Source: Fuscovulum blasticum DSM 2131
GTDB lineage: Bacteria; Pseudomonadota; Alphaproteobacteria; Rhodobacterales; Rhodobacteraceae
Direction of reading: 5' to 3'
Length of the DNA: 64,000 nt
Assembly: GCF_003034965.1 (NCBI RefSeq)
Contig: NZ_PZKE01000005.1
Coordinates: forward strand, 171,498 to 235,497
Made by a program: the position numbers and the translations under genes. Shown one piece after another: positions 25,918-35,268 of the stretch. The first letter of the stretch is position 1. Each line of letters starts with the position of its first letter. A model generated the notes under the pieces. The model did not search any database. It was not told the origin of the DNA and was given only the letters and a program-made list of their open reading frames with translations.

Positions 25918-27009
25918 TCAGTCCTCGGACGGCGGCCTGGGCAGCGCCTTTTCGATTTCGGCCACCCGTGCCGCCAGCCGTGGCAGCCGGCGCAGTGCCT
26001 TCTGCATCTCGACATGGGTTTCCATCTTCACCGCCGGATAGCCCAGCAGCACCCGGCCAGCCGGGGCATTGGTGAAGATCTTGGTGGCCCCGCCACAGAT
26101 CACGTCATCGCCGACAAAGATATTATCATTAACGCCGCACTGGCCGCCCATCACCACGCGGTCGCCGATCCGCGACGATCCGGCAATGCCGACCTGCCCG
26201 CACAGCAGACAGTCGCGCCCGATCTGAACATTGTGGCCGATGTGAACAAGGTTATCCAGCTTGGTGCCGCTGCCGATGCGTGTGTCGCGGATGGTGCCGC
26301 GGTCGATGCAGACATTGGCCCCGATCTCGACATCATCGCCGATGGTCACCGCCCCCAGAGAATGGATCCGGGTCCAGCTTTGCGCGGTGATCGCGTCGCG
26401 TGTGCCCAGGGTTTCGCGGATCTCCTCGACGCCGGATTTCTCGGGCGTGACGAAACTGAACCCGTCCGAGCCGATCACCGCGCCCGGCTGGCAGATGAAG
26501 CGGTTACCGATGGTAACGCGGGCGCAGATCCGGGCGCCTTGCAGGATCAGCGCATCCTCTCCAATGCGGGCGCCTTCTGCGATGGAGACGTGGCTGGCGA
26601 TCCGGGCGTTTGCACCGATCACCACATCGCGGCCGATCACCACGAAAGGCCCGATCGCCGCGCCCGCCCCGATCCGGGCCGAGGGATCGACGATGGCCAT
26701 GGGATGCACACCGGGCGCAATGTCGGGGCCCGCGTCCAGAAGGCGTGTCAGCCCGGCCATGGCCAGCCGCCCGCGCGGTGCGAAGATCGCCGCCTGCAAC
26801 CCCATCGCCTGCCAGTCTGCACCCGGCCACAACAGCGCGGCACGGGCCTGCCCCTTGGCAATGCCATCGGCGTATTTCGGGTCCATCGCCAGCGCCAGAT
26901 CATCAGGGCCAGCCGCCTGCGGTTCGGACGCGGCCGTTACGGCCAGATCCAGCGCCCCTTCGGCCTTGGCCCCCAGAGCGGTGGCAATTTCGCGGATCGT
27001 ATGCGGCAT
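25918..27009 (-). CDS. LpxD-like N-acyltransferase paralogue
   Basis: A 363-aa protein with the LpxD layout: N-terminal uridine-binding-like domain, a left-handed beta-helix of hexapeptide repeats (about 100-320) and a C-terminal helix ([20 protein letters not shown]). The catalytic His of LpxD is kept in [11 protein letters not shown] (His259). The second conserved His of the E. coli enzyme aligns with Asn ([13 protein letters not shown]). It is not next to bamA/fabZ/lpxA, where the canonical lpxD usually lies. Start ATG 27009 has GGAGGGG upstream. It probably moves an acyl chain from the adjacent ACP. Confidence 0.78.
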   Translation of the reverse strand: MPHTIREIATALGAKAEGALDLAVTAASEPQAAGPDDLALAMDPKYADGIAKGQARAALLWPGADWQAMGLQAAIFAPRGRLAMAGLTRLLDAGPDIAPGVHPMAIVDPSARIGAGAAIGPFVVIGRDVVIGANARIASHVSIAEGARIGEDALILQGARICARVTIGNRFICQPGAVIGSDGFSFVTPEKSGVEEIRETLGTRDAITAQSWTRIHSLGAVTIGDDVEIGANVCIDRGTIRDTRIGSGTKLDNLVHIGHNVQIGRDCLLCGQVGIAGSSRIGDRVVMGGQCGVNDNIFVGDDVICGGATKIFTNAPAGRVLLGYPAVKMETHVEMQKALRRLPRLAARVAEIEKALPRPPSED

Positions 27010-27039
27010 CAACCCCTCCGGCGCAGTCCGGGGGATGGT

Positions 27040-28650
27040 CTACTGCGAATCCGCGCCCAACTCCACCCCGGCATCTGCCAAGGCCTGCCACAGCTTTGCG
27101 TCACGTCCGTAAACATCGCGGCGATAGCCCATGCGGCCCTTCGCCTCGGGGTAAGCGGTGTAGTAGACAAGATGAACAGGGACGGTTTTTTCAAACTTTA
27201 CAGTCGTTTCCCGTCCAGACTTGAGATAGGCGTTGAACTCTTCCTCAACCGCGTCGGATTGCACCGACAACAAGGCATGTGCCAGATCGAACGGGTCCGC
27301 CACGCGGATGCAGCCATGGCTGTAGGCGCGAACGTCATTGTCGAAAAGGGATTTCGACGGCGTATCATGCAGATAGATGTTGTACTGGTTGGGGAACATG
27401 AACTTCACCTTCCCCAGCGCGTTCCCGTCCGAGGGCGGCTGGCGCAGTGCAAAGGGGAAGTTGCGCGCGTTGTAGGCGGCAAAGTTGACCGCGCCACGCG
27501 ACACAACCCGCCCGCTTCTGTCGACCACCTGAAGATGCCCAACCGCGTTGGGATTTCGTTGCAGAAGCGGCAGGTATTCCTTGACGGTGATCGACCGCGG
27601 CACCCCCCAACTGGGGTTCACCACGATATGCTCCATCTCGTCGGAAAATTCGGGGCTGCGCTGATCGGGCACGTCCTTGCCGATCACCACGCGGGTGCGG
27701 AACACCGTGCGGCCATGGTCCACGATCCGGGCGGTGAAATCGGGCTGGTTCACCCAGATGTGGCGCACCGTGCGGTCGATGTGCAGCCAGCGTTCGCGCT
27801 CCATCGCGACGATCACCGACTTGAGGCGCGCGTCCGGGCCGATGTTGATCTCTGCGATCGTCGCCTCGCCCGCCACGCCGTCGGCGGGCAGGCCATGGGC
27901 CAACTGGAATGACTGCACCGCGCGCTGGATGCTGCGGTCATAGTCCCGTGTCGGCGTACGGGCCAGATAGCCCATGGCGATCAGCCGGTCGCGCAGCGCC
28001 ACCACACGGCCGCCACTGTCGCCGGGTGCCAGTGCCCCGCCGGGCACCGGCGGCCCCCAGCCCCCCCGCGCCATGCGGTCCTCAAGCCCGATCTTGGCCT
28101 TCATCAACTGAGCATAGACAGTCGAGGACGGGATCAGCCCGTGCAACACCGCGGCCGGGTCATCGCCGGCAATCGCGCGCAGCAGCTCTTGCGGATCGCG
28201 CAAAGGAATCTCGCGTACGATGGTCGGGTCGATCTGACGGGGGACCAGCAGACCCGAGGTCAGATCACCGGCCCAGGCCAGATAGGACCGGGTCATCGCC
28301 ACTTCCAGACGGCCAAGATCCCCTTCGGTCTGCGCGGCAGCAAAGGCCGCCCGCAATCCGGCCAGATCATAGCGGGCTGGCGGCAAGCCGTGGTCATGCG
28401 CGGTTTCAAGGGCCGCGAACAGGGCGGCTCGGCGCGCGGCATCCTCAGGGCCGGTCCAGAGCGTGTCATAGCCGGTCTGGCGATACCATTCCGCCACCGG
28501 CGCCTCGGCCGAAGCCGCCGTAGCCAGCGAGCGCGCAAAGGCACTGGTGGTTTCCGCCGCCAAAGGCGCTGACAGCGCCAGCGACAACACCAGAGCGACC
28601 GAACCCATCATCTGCCTTGCCCGGCCCCGGGCCCCGTCGCGCACCACCAT
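27040..28650 (-). CDS. L,D-transpeptidase, YcbB/LdtD type
   Basis: A 536-aa periplasmic enzyme: signal peptide (SVALVLSLALSAPLAAE), an N-terminal region with WYRQTGYDTLW, a peptidoglycan-binding repeat (YDRSIQRAVQSFQLAHGLPA) and a YkuD catalytic domain with the active-site block AYSHGCIRVADP plus LHDTPSKSLF. LdtD-type enzymes make 3-3 (mDAP-mDAP) cross-links. The ATG at 28650 has AGGGG upstream. It is divergent from the MepK-like gene, which would cut these links. Confidence 0.9.
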   Translation of the reverse strand: MVVRDGARGRARQMMGSVALVLSLALSAPLAAETTSAFARSLATAASAEAPVAEWYRQTGYDTLWTGPEDAARRAALFAALETAHDHGLPPARYDLAGLRAAFAAAQTEGDLGRLEVAMTRSYLAWAGDLTSGLLVPRQIDPTIVREIPLRDPQELLRAIAGDDPAAVLHGLIPSSTVYAQLMKAKIGLEDRMARGGWGPPVPGGALAPGDSGGRVVALRDRLIAMGYLARTPTRDYDRSIQRAVQSFQLAHGLPADGVAGEATIAEINIGPDARLKSVIVAMERERWLHIDRTVRHIWVNQPDFTARIVDHGRTVFRTRVVIGKDVPDQRSPEFSDEMEHIVVNPSWGVPRSITVKEYLPLLQRNPNAVGHLQVVDRSGRVVSRGAVNFAAYNARNFPFALRQPPSDGNALGKVKFMFPNQYNIYLHDTPSKSLFDNDVRAYSHGCIRVADPFDLAHALLSVQSDAVEEEFNAYLKSGRETTVKFEKTVPVHLVYYTAYPEAKGRMGYRRDVYGRDAKLWQALADAGVELGADSQ

Positions 28651-28673
28651 TCCAGCCCCTGAAAATACTAAGG

Positions 28674-28702
28674 ATTTTATCGGTTCGGCAAAGATCAGCC
28701 AA
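28674..28702 (-). promoter_or_regulatory. Promoter of the L,D-transpeptidase gene
   Basis: TTGGCT (-35, 28697-28702) and TAAAAT (-10, 28674-28679) with a 17-bp spacer on the minus strand, in the 329-bp divergent gap. I did not find an equally good promoter for the plus-strand gene. Confidence 0.6.
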
Positions 28703-28979
28703 TTTGCCGCGGCTGTCCATTCACATTCCCGTCCAATCGGGCTTGCCGGACAGGCGCTTGCTGACAATGCGACAGATTTGCCCGCAACCGTTGCGCCGGC
28801 GCCACGCGCCAGTCAGGTTCTGCCGATTCAGCGAATTTTTGCCGATTTCGTGTTGGCTACCGAGAGAAGGGTTTTTGGCAGTTTCATTTCGGGCCGCATC
28901 TGCCGTAAGGTGCCGGCACTGGAAGAACAGTCAAGCACTGCTTCAAGCAGTCGAAGACTTGCACGGGACAGGCGACACA

Positions 28980-29549
28980 ATGGCGGACTTCAGCTCCAAC
29001 GGCATGACGCGGCGTGGACTTCTTGGTGTGTTCGCCGCGACAGTGGTAACTGCGGCACCTTTCTTCAGCAACGCGCCGGCCTACGCCCGCGGCGCAGGCG
29101 ACATTCGCCGCCTTCGGATGTATTCCGGGCGCACCGGCGAAAGCATGGATACGATCTACTGGATCGAAGGGAAGTACATCCCCGAGGTCGTGAAGGAGAT
29201 CAATCACTTCATGCGCGACTGGCGGACCGACGATGTGGTCAAGATGGACCCGCGCAATTTCGACATCATGGCCGCGGCGCATCGGCTGATGGATGTGAAC
29301 GAACCCTACATGCTGCTCTCGGGCTATCGCAGCCCCAAGACCAACGCGATGCTGCGGTCGCGGTCGGGTGGCGTGGCCCGGAATTCCCTGCACATGAAGG
29401 GCATGGCCGCCGATCTGCGGCTGAACTCGCGTTCGGTCGGCCAGATGGCCAAGGCCGCTGCGGCCTGTGCGGCGGGTGGCGTCGGGCGCTATTCGCGGTC
29501 GAACTTCGTGCATATGGATTGCGGCGCAGTCCGCTCCTGGGGCGGCTGA
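28980..29549 (+). CDS. DUF882/MepK-like murein endopeptidase (YcbK family)
   Basis: A 189-aa exported protein of the DUF882/peptidase M15A fold. The N-terminus has a twin-arginine signal (MTRRGLLGVFAATVVTAAPF). Likely zinc ligands are His138 and Asp145 in SLHMKGMAADLR and His178 in NFVHMDCGAV; LLSGYRSPKTNAML is also family-typical. E. coli MepK cleaves the 3-3 cross-links made by L,D-transpeptidases, and its gene is also next to ldtD there. Start ATG 28980 is chosen because it places the signal at the N-terminus. Confidence 0.85.
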   Translation: MADFSSNGMTRRGLLGVFAATVVTAAPFFSNAPAYARGAGDIRRLRMYSGRTGESMDTIYWIEGKYIPEVVKEINHFMRDWRTDDVVKMDPRNFDIMAAAHRLMDVNEPYMLLSGYRSPKTNAMLRSRSGGVARNSLHMKGMAADLRLNSRSVGQMAKAAAACAAGGVGRYSRSNFVHMDCGAVRSWGG

Positions 29550-29572
29550 CCGCTTCCCTGGCCGGAAAAACG

Positions 29573-29595
29573 GGCGCCCCTCGGGGCGCCTTTTT
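29573..29595. terminator. Bidirectional terminator between the MepK-like gene and rlmE
   Basis: A G+C palindrome (GGCGCCC/GGGCGCC, CTCG loop) flanked by AAAAA on the left and TTTTT on the right. It lies between two convergent genes. Confidence 0.9.
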
Positions 29596-29613
29596 CATTT
29601 CATCCGCCGCGCC

Positions 29614-30369
29614 TCATTCCTCGACCGTCTCTTCGGCCACACCACCCTTTTCGCGGCCGCGGAACCCCATGGCCACCACGAACTTCTCGGAACTGTCGGC
29701 GCGGCTGGACGGCGGCTTGACGTTCGCCACCTTGCGGAAGTTCTGCTTCAGCATCTGCTGCATGGTGTTTTCGGCCCCGCCCGCCAGAACCTTGGCGACA
29801 AAGGTGCCGCCGTCTTCCAGCACGTCAAAGGCAAAGGACAGCGCCGCCTCGACCAGTGCCACGATGCGCAGGTGGTCGGTCGGCTTGTGCCCGCTTGAGG
29901 CCGCCGCCATGTCGCTGAGAACCACATCGGCCCGACCGCCCAGCCAGCCCTTGACCAGTTCGTCCGCATCGTCGGACAGGAAATCAAGCTGGTGCAGTTC
30001 CACGCCGGGAATCGGCTCAACCTCCTGCAGGTCGACGCCCAGAATCCGCCCCACCGGCTTTTTCGTATTCTCGCCCAGGGCATTCACGCGTGGCACCGCC
30101 ACCTGGCACCAGCCGCCTGGCGCGCAGCCCAGATCAACGACCCGGGCGCCGGGCTTCAGGAAGCCATACTTGTCGTCCAGTTCCATGATCTTGTAGGCCG
30201 CGCGGCCGCGATAGCCGTCGCGCTTGGCCCGCTGGACGTAAGGGTCGTTCAACTGCCGCTCAAGCCAGAGCGTGGACGAGAGCTTGCGCCCCTTCGCCGT
30301 TTTCACCCGCACCCGCAGGTCGCGCTGCCCGCGGCCCGAAGTTCCGCCAGATCCCGGTTTCTCGGTCAT
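29614..30369 (-). CDS. rlmE: 23S rRNA (uridine-2'-O-)-methyltransferase
   Basis: A 251-aa FtsJ/RrmJ-type methyltransferase that modifies U2552 of 23S rRNA late in 50S assembly. The catalytic Lys is in [14 protein letters not shown], the SAM site is [15 protein letters not shown], then Asp in DVVLSDMAA and Lys in [11 protein letters not shown]. It overlaps the upstream ppx stop by 4 bp, a common alphaproteobacterial pairing. Confidence 0.93.
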   Translation of the reverse strand: MTEKPGSGGTSGRGQRDLRVRVKTAKGRKLSSTLWLERQLNDPYVQRAKRDGYRGRAAYKIMELDDKYGFLKPGARVVDLGCAPGGWCQVAVPRVNALGENTKKPVGRILGVDLQEVEPIPGVELHQLDFLSDDADELVKGWLGGRADVVLSDMAAASSGHKPTDHLRIVALVEAALSFAFDVLEDGGTFVAKVLAGGAENTMQQMLKQNFRKVANVKPPSSRADSSEKFVVAMGFRGREKGGVAEETVEE

Positions 30370-31505
30370 AGGTAAGGCCCGTCCTCCAAAACTCCATCCG
30401 CGCTCATCTGCGCGTAAAGCAGCCCCTCGCGCAGGCCGCGGTCCGCCACCGAAAGCCGGTCGGTCGGCCAGATCCGCATCAGCGCCTGCAAGATGGCCGC
30501 ACCCGACATGATCAGCGTGTGCCGGTCCCGACCGATACGCGGGTCGGTGCGCCGCCCTTCCGGGCCAAGCTGAAGATAGTCGCGGATCACCGTATCTATC
30601 TGGGTGCTTGTCATCTGCAACCCGTCCACCTTGGCGCGGTCATAGCGGCGCAGGCCCAGGAAGGACGCAGCAACCGTGGTCACCGTGCCGCTGGTGCCGA
30701 TGATCTGGAACCCTTCGCGCTTGGCCTGTGCATGATAGGGGCTGAAGCTGGCAAGGTTTTCCTCGAAGAACCAGCTCATCAGGGCAAAGCGCGCCGCGTC
30801 ATCCTCGACATCGGCGAACTGATCCTTCAGGGTGGCCACCCCCAGCTTGACGCTGATCCAGTCCACCACACGCGCCACCGGCCCCTCGCCCTGGGCCGAA
30901 AACCCCATATGCAGCCGCATGATCGCCTTGGCGCGGTCATCGGGCGGCACCGCCGACAGGTCGATCCAGACAAGTTCCGTCGACCCGCCGCCGATGTCCA
31001 CCACCAGAAGCTGCTCGGTCTCGGGCTTGACCAGCGGCGCGCAACTGATCACCGCCAGCCGCGCCTCTTCCTCGGGGCCGATGATTTCCAGCGCCAGTCC
31101 GGTTTCCCGCCGCACCTGACGGATGAAATCGCGGGCATTGCGGGCGCGGCGGCAGGCTTCTGTCGCCACCAGTCGCATCCGGGTGACGCCATGCCGCTCG
31201 ATCTTCTTGCCACAGATCCGCAGCGCCTGAATCGTGCGGGCCATGGATGCCCGGCTCAGCCGGCCCGAGGCTTCCAGCCCCGCCCCCAGTTGAACGGTCT
31301 TGGAAAAGCTGTCCATGACAAGAAACTGACTGCCCTTCGGCTGGGCAATCAGCATACGGCAACTGTTCGTGCCAAGGTCCAGGGCCGCATAAAGCGCAGG
31401 ACCGATTTGATCAGGGGATGACGGATCGCCCTCGTGGGAGCGCGCGAAGAGCGGCTCGACCAACGAAGAGGATGCGTCCGCCCCTGGGGGACGCACGGGC
31501 GTCAT
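30366..31505 (-). CDS. ppx: Ppx/GppA family phosphatase
   Basis: A 379-aa exopolyphosphatase/pppGpp phosphatase of the ASKHA fold. Phosphate-1 motif [14 protein letters not shown] and phosphate-2 motif [14 protein letters not shown] are visible, with [16 protein letters not shown] further on. Sequence does not separate exopolyphosphatase from GppA activity. ATG 31505 has GGAGGG upstream. With ppk2 at the left edge, the window holds both a polyphosphate-using kinase and a possible hydrolase. Confidence 0.87.
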   Translation of the reverse strand: MTPVRPPGADASSSLVEPLFARSHEGDPSSPDQIGPALYAALDLGTNSCRMLIAQPKGSQFLVMDSFSKTVQLGAGLEASGRLSRASMARTIQALRICGKKIERHGVTRMRLVATEACRRARNARDFIRQVRRETGLALEIIGPEEEARLAVISCAPLVKPETEQLLVVDIGGGSTELVWIDLSAVPPDDRAKAIMRLHMGFSAQGEGPVARVVDWISVKLGVATLKDQFADVEDDAARFALMSWFFEENLASFSPYHAQAKREGFQIIGTSGTVTTVAASFLGLRRYDRAKVDGLQMTSTQIDTVIRDYLQLGPEGRRTDPRIGRDRHTLIMSGAAILQALMRIWPTDRLSVADRGLREGLLYAQMSADGVLEDGPYL

Positions 31506-31745
31506 GATCGCCCTCCAACTCTGGTTGCCCCAAAGGTAGTCGCGCGACCGGGAGCTGGCAAGCCTTTGCATGACGGTGATGCGACATCCGTCCGCATTGA
31601 ACCCGGTCTGACCATGTTTTGCCCCCGACAGGGCCACGCACCGGCCGCTGGTCGCATCAGAGGGGCGCCATGTCGAAATCCGACTTCGCCTGTCGCGAAA
31701 CGGCGTCTATCAACAGGGGAACATCCGCACAGGAATCGCCCCGAA

Positions 31746-32048
31746 ATGCCCGAAGTGACCATCGTCTACTGGAGAGACATCCCCGCCCAGGTCATTGTCG
31801 GCAAGGGCCGACGCGGGGCCAAGGTGCAACTGTCCGAGAGGTTCGAACAGGCCATCGACCGCTGCGCCATGAAGATCGGCGCCCGCGACGCCGATGCCTA
31901 TCTGGCCGAATGGCGCAAGGCCGCCCCATATGAGGTGGACGGCGATCAGGACGAGATTGCCCGCGACACCGCCGCCCGGCTGGAGGGCGAGTACGACACC
32001 GCCCGCCTGAAGACGCTGATCGACAGCGATGGCTGGGCCGCCACCTGA
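31746..32048 (+). CDS. Virulence-factor domain small protein of the one-carbon trio
   Basis: A 100-aa protein starting MPEVTIVYWRDIPAQVIVGK, matching the family named virulence factor in databases, which is common in Rhodobacterales next to the two genes that follow here. The name is historical; no pathogenic role is implied. It is acidic, soluble and without known catalytic residues. It is 53 bp upstream of the reductase-like gene, probably cotranscribed. The 240-bp gap before it shows no clear promoter or riboswitch. Confidence 0.72.
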   Translation: MPEVTIVYWRDIPAQVIVGKGRRGAKVQLSERFEQAIDRCAMKIGARDADAYLAEWRKAAPYEVDGDQDEIARDTAARLEGEYDTARLKTLIDSDGWAAT

Positions 32049-32101
32049 TCATGCCGTCCCCCGTCCCCCCCTTGTCAGCCCCCACCCTGAAGGAGCGCCT
32101 G

Positions 32102-33028
32102 ATGGCCCTGTTCCCCTTCCGCAAGAAAGCCGCCCCTGCTGCCGCGCCCGTCGGACAGGCCGCCCAGCTTGAAGCCTTTCTCAAGGGTTATTCGATCGAG
32201 GTGATGCCCCGCACCGCCGAGAAGGTTTCCGACTTCCGCGCCATCCTGCCCAGCGGCACCCGCGTCTATGTCGCCCATATCGAGGGCACGCCGATCGAGG
32301 ACATGGTGGCCACCGCGAAACGCATCGTCGACGAAGGCTTTGCCGTGATGCCGCATTTCCCGGCGCGGATCATCAAGGACAAGGCCACGCTGGTCGACTG
32401 GGTTGCCCGGTACAAGGACGTCGGTGTCCGTCAGGGGCTGATCCTGGCCGGTGGGGTGCCACAGCCGGTGGGCGATTTCTCGACCTCGATGCAGCTTCTG
32501 GAGTCTGGCGCCTTTGACGGGTTTGACCGGCTGCATGTGGCAGGGCACCCCGAAGGCAACAAGGACATCGACGCCGACGGATCGGACCGCATGGTGATGG
32601 AGGCCGCGCGGTGGAAATCCGCCTTTGCCGAACGCACCGATGCGCAGATGGCCATGGCAACGCAGTTCTGCTTTGACGCCCGGCCGGTGATCGACTGGGT
32701 CAAGCGGCTGGACCGCGAAGGCATCAAGCTGCCGGTTCATATCGGTGTGGCAGGCCCGGCCAAGCTGCAGACGCTGATCAAGTTCGCCATTGCCTGCGGC
32801 GTGGGCCCCTCGCTCAAGGTGCTGCAAAAGCGCGCGCTTGACGTGTCCAAGCTGCTGACCCCCTATGAGCCGACCGAATTCCTGGCAGAACTGGCCGCCC
32901 ACAAGGCCGCGAATCCCGACTTCGGCATCGAACAGGTGCATTTCTTCCCGCTGGGGGGCATCAAGACCAACGCCGAATGGGTGACCGCAAATGGTGGCGC
33001 CTCGGGAAAACCGGCCTGCGCGGCCTGA
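32102..33028 (+). CDS. Methylenetetrahydrofolate reductase-like protein
   Basis: A 308-aa flavin TIM-barrel protein related to MetF: SIEVMPRTAEKVSDFRAILP, TRVYVAHIEGTP, GLILAGGVPQPVGDF, then HVAGHPEGNKDID. Paired with a methyl-THF methyltransferase, it would interconvert methyl-THF and methylene-THF. In this context the oxidative direction is plausible. ATG 32102 has GGAG upstream and is preferred to 32051. The biosynthetic MetF would be elsewhere. Confidence 0.8.
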   Translation: MALFPFRKKAAPAAAPVGQAAQLEAFLKGYSIEVMPRTAEKVSDFRAILPSGTRVYVAHIEGTPIEDMVATAKRIVDEGFAVMPHFPARIIKDKATLVDWVARYKDVGVRQGLILAGGVPQPVGDFSTSMQLLESGAFDGFDRLHVAGHPEGNKDIDADGSDRMVMEAARWKSAFAERTDAQMAMATQFCFDARPVIDWVKRLDREGIKLPVHIGVAGPAKLQTLIKFAIACGVGPSLKVLQKRALDVSKLLTPYEPTEFLAELAAHKAANPDFGIEQVHFFPLGGIKTNAEWVTANGGASGKPACAA

Positions 33029-33054
33029 CGCAACACAAGACCAAAGGTTGAGAG

Positions 33055-34035
33055 ATGACCCGCACCGTCCTTGAATCGAAAACGAAAACCGTCGTCATCG
33101 GCTTTGACGAACCCTTCTGCGTCATTGGTGAGCGGATCAACCCGACCGGCCGCAAGAAGCTGGCGGCCGAGCTTGAGGCCGGCAATTTCGAGACGGTGAT
33201 AAAGGACGCGCTGGAGCAGGTCGCCTGCGGCGCAACGGTTCTGGATGTGAACTCTGGCGCGGTCTTCACCAACAAGATGGCCGAAGATCCGCGCTATGCC
33301 GACAACAACTTCGTTGAACCGCCGCTGATGCGGGCGCTGATCGAGATCGTGCAGCAAACGGTTGACGTGCCCCTGTGCATCGACAGCTCGGTTCCCGCTG
33401 CGCTGGAGGCCGGCCTTGCCGCCTGCGAAGGCCGCCCGCTGCTGAATTCGGTGACGGGCGAAGAAGAGCGGCTGGAGCTGGTGCTGCCGCTGGTCAAGAA
33501 ATACAATGTGCCCGTGGTGGCGATCTCGAACGACGACACCGGCATCTCACCCGACCCCGAGGTGCGGTTTGCCGTGGCGAAGAAGATCGTCGAGCGGGCC
33601 GCCGACTTTGGCATCCCGGCGCATGACATCGTGGTTGACCCGCTGGTGATGCCGGTTGGCGCCATGGCCAGCGCCGGACAGCAGGTCTTTACCCTGGTGC
33701 GCCGCCTGCGCGACGAGTTGGGCGTGAACACCACCTGTGGCGCCTCGAACATCTCGTTCGGCCTGCCGCACCGGCATGGCATCAACGGGGCCTTCCTGCC
33801 GATGGCGATTGGCGCCGGCATGACCAGCGCAATCATGAACCCGGTCCGCCAGCAGGAGATGGAGGCGATCCGCGCCGCCAACTTCCTGATGAACCACGAT
33901 CCGAACGGCGGCGAATGGATTCGCTTCGCCAAGGTGCTGGAGGCCGTCGAAGGCGGCCTGAGCTTTGCCGAAGCCTCGGCCGCGGCGCAATCCGCCGCCG
34001 GGGGCCGGCGTGGCGGCCGCCGCGGGCGCGGCTGA
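33055..34035 (+). CDS. Methyltetrahydrofolate:corrinoid methyltransferase-like (pterin-binding)
   Basis: A 326-aa pterin-binding-domain protein related to AcsE and the MetH pterin domain: VIGERINPTGRKKLAAEL, GATVLDVNSGAVF, PLCIDSSVPAALEAG, ISNDDTGISPDPEVRF, TTCGASNISFGLPHRHGING. It would move a methyl group between tetrahydrofolate and a corrinoid protein. The C-terminus is a Gly/Arg-rich tail. Related clusters serve methylated-amine or betaine demethylation; no corrinoid protein or activase is next to it here. Confidence 0.82.
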   Translation: MTRTVLESKTKTVVIGFDEPFCVIGERINPTGRKKLAAELEAGNFETVIKDALEQVACGATVLDVNSGAVFTNKMAEDPRYADNNFVEPPLMRALIEIVQQTVDVPLCIDSSVPAALEAGLAACEGRPLLNSVTGEEERLELVLPLVKKYNVPVVAISNDDTGISPDPEVRFAVAKKIVERAADFGIPAHDIVVDPLVMPVGAMASAGQQVFTLVRRLRDELGVNTTCGASNISFGLPHRHGINGAFLPMAIGAGMTSAIMNPVRQQEMEAIRAANFLMNHDPNGGEWIRFAKVLEAVEGGLSFAEASAAAQSAAGGRRGGRRGRG

Positions 34036-34047
34036 CACCTGACGTCC

Positions 34048-34764
34048 TCAGATCCCCCTCAGGCTTGCCGCGCGGGCCTGGGGGACACCTGCCACCTCGA
34101 CGCAGGTAAAGACGTGCAGTGTGTCCAGATCGCGGTCGACAACCGCATGGTCGCTGACCCAGCCCCCCATGCCCAGATAGCTGCGCAACAGCGGCGGCAG
34201 CCCCGCCAGCGCCGTTCGCCGGTCCGTGACCGGCCCTGCCAACGCGGGATAATCGACCACCTCCGCCGCCCGCCGGCCCGGCCGCAGCCCAACCGGCCCC
34301 AGATGCCGTTCGGCCAGCAGCGCCAGCGCGGCGCGATGCAGGGTCCAATCCGCCCCGGCAAACGAGGTACAGCCGATCAGACGCCCCGCCCCCGCCGCAT
34401 CAACCAGCCGCGTCATGGCCGCCCAGGCCAGACGCAGCACATCAGGATCAGCGGTTCCGGGGGCCAGACAGAACCGGCCCATTTCGGCAAAGGGGCGCGG
34501 ATCGGCGGCAAGTGGCGACAGATCATAGAACCGCGCCGCATAGCCCTGCCCCAGCGCCGCGCCAGAGGGCAGCAGGGCAACCCGGAACGTGGCGCAGACC
34601 GCATCACCCGATTCCACCAGAACATGCTGGCAGCGTTCGTCCAGATCGTCATGATCGTCCGCCCCGTTGCGGAACACCGCCCCCCGCAGCGCCAGCGCGC
34701 GCGACAGATCCTCGGGCCCCGCAGCCAGCCGCGCCACATATCTGCCCCGGATCAGCGGCTCCAT
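34048..34764 (-). CDS. olsB: L-ornithine N-alpha-acyltransferase
   Basis: A 238-aa GNAT-like enzyme that acylates ornithine from 3-hydroxyacyl-ACP to make lyso-ornithine lipid, a phosphorus-free membrane lipid. Typical blocks: AEMGRFCLAPG, RLIGCTSFAGADW, LPPLLRSYLGMGGWVSDHAV and DLDTLHVFTCVEVAG. Start ATG 34764 is preferred; a longer frame overlaps msrB. OlsA, the second enzyme, is not adjacent. Convergent with the one-carbon trio. Confidence 0.87.
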   Translation of the reverse strand: MEPLIRGRYVARLAAGPEDLSRALALRGAVFRNGADDHDDLDERCQHVLVESGDAVCATFRVALLPSGAALGQGYAARFYDLSPLAADPRPFAEMGRFCLAPGTADPDVLRLAWAAMTRLVDAAGAGRLIGCTSFAGADWTLHRAALALLAERHLGPVGLRPGRRAAEVVDYPALAGPVTDRRTALAGLPPLLRSYLGMGGWVSDHAVVDRDLDTLHVFTCVEVAGVPQARAASLRGI

Positions 34765-34817
34765 CTTTAATCCGCGCTCCCGTGCCCTAGATTCCCCGTC
34801 AGAAGGAGTTCCCAAGG

Positions 34818-35213
34818 ATGGACAAGATCGTCAAGACCGATGCCGAATGGCGGGCCCAACTGCCCGAGCTGGCCTACAAGGTCACCCGCAAGCACGCAAC
34901 CGAACGGGCCTTCAGCCACGACGACTTCCCCAAGCAGCCGGGAATCTTTTCCTGCGTCTGCTGCGGTGAGCCCCTGTTCGATGCCGCGACCAAGTTCGAT
35001 TCGGGCACCGGCTGGCCGTCGTTCTGGCAACCTGTCAGCGCCGAGAATGTCGGGGAAAAGACCGACCGCAGCTTCTTCATGCGGCGAACCGAGGTGCATT
35101 GCGCCCGCTGCGAGGCGCATCTGGGCCATGTATTCCCTGACGGCCCGGCCCCCACCGGCCTGCGCTACTGCATCAATGGCGTGGCGCTGCGCTTCGATCC
35201 CAAGGGCGAATAA
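34818..35213 (+). CDS. msrB: Peptide methionine-(R)-S-oxide reductase
   Basis: A 131-aa repair enzyme reducing methionine-R-sulfoxide. Zinc is bound by two CxxC pairs ([11 protein letters not shown] and [14 protein letters not shown]); the catalytic Cys is in [27 protein letters not shown] is family-typical. AGAAGGAG lies just upstream of the ATG. Divergent from olsB, with starts about 50 bp apart. Confidence 0.96.
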   Translation: MDKIVKTDAEWRAQLPELAYKVTRKHATERAFSHDDFPKQPGIFSCVCCGEPLFDAATKFDSGTGWPSFWQPVSAENVGEKTDRSFFMRRTEVHCARCEAHLGHVFPDGPAPTGLRYCINGVALRFDPKGE

Positions 35214-35219
35214 CGAAAC

Positions 35220-35247
35220 GGGGCCGGTTGCGCTGGCAACCGGCCCC
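35220..35247. terminator. Strong hairpin between msrB and the BamE-like gene
   Basis: A 12-bp perfect stem GGGGCCGGTTGC/GCAACCGGCCCC with a GCTG loop between convergent genes. The T tract is weak (GGATTTC on plus, CGTTTCG on minus). Confidence 0.7.
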
Positions 35248-35268
35248 GGATTTCACGCTTGATCTGCG

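Noticed and set aside
25858..27912. Plus-strand open frame of about 684 codons
   Set aside because: It is antisense to the LpxD-like and L,D-transpeptidase genes and has a His/Arg/Asp-rich shadow composition.
31506..31745. Cobalamin riboswitch before the one-carbon trio
   Set aside because: I looked for a B12-box-like sequence and the usual core and found neither.
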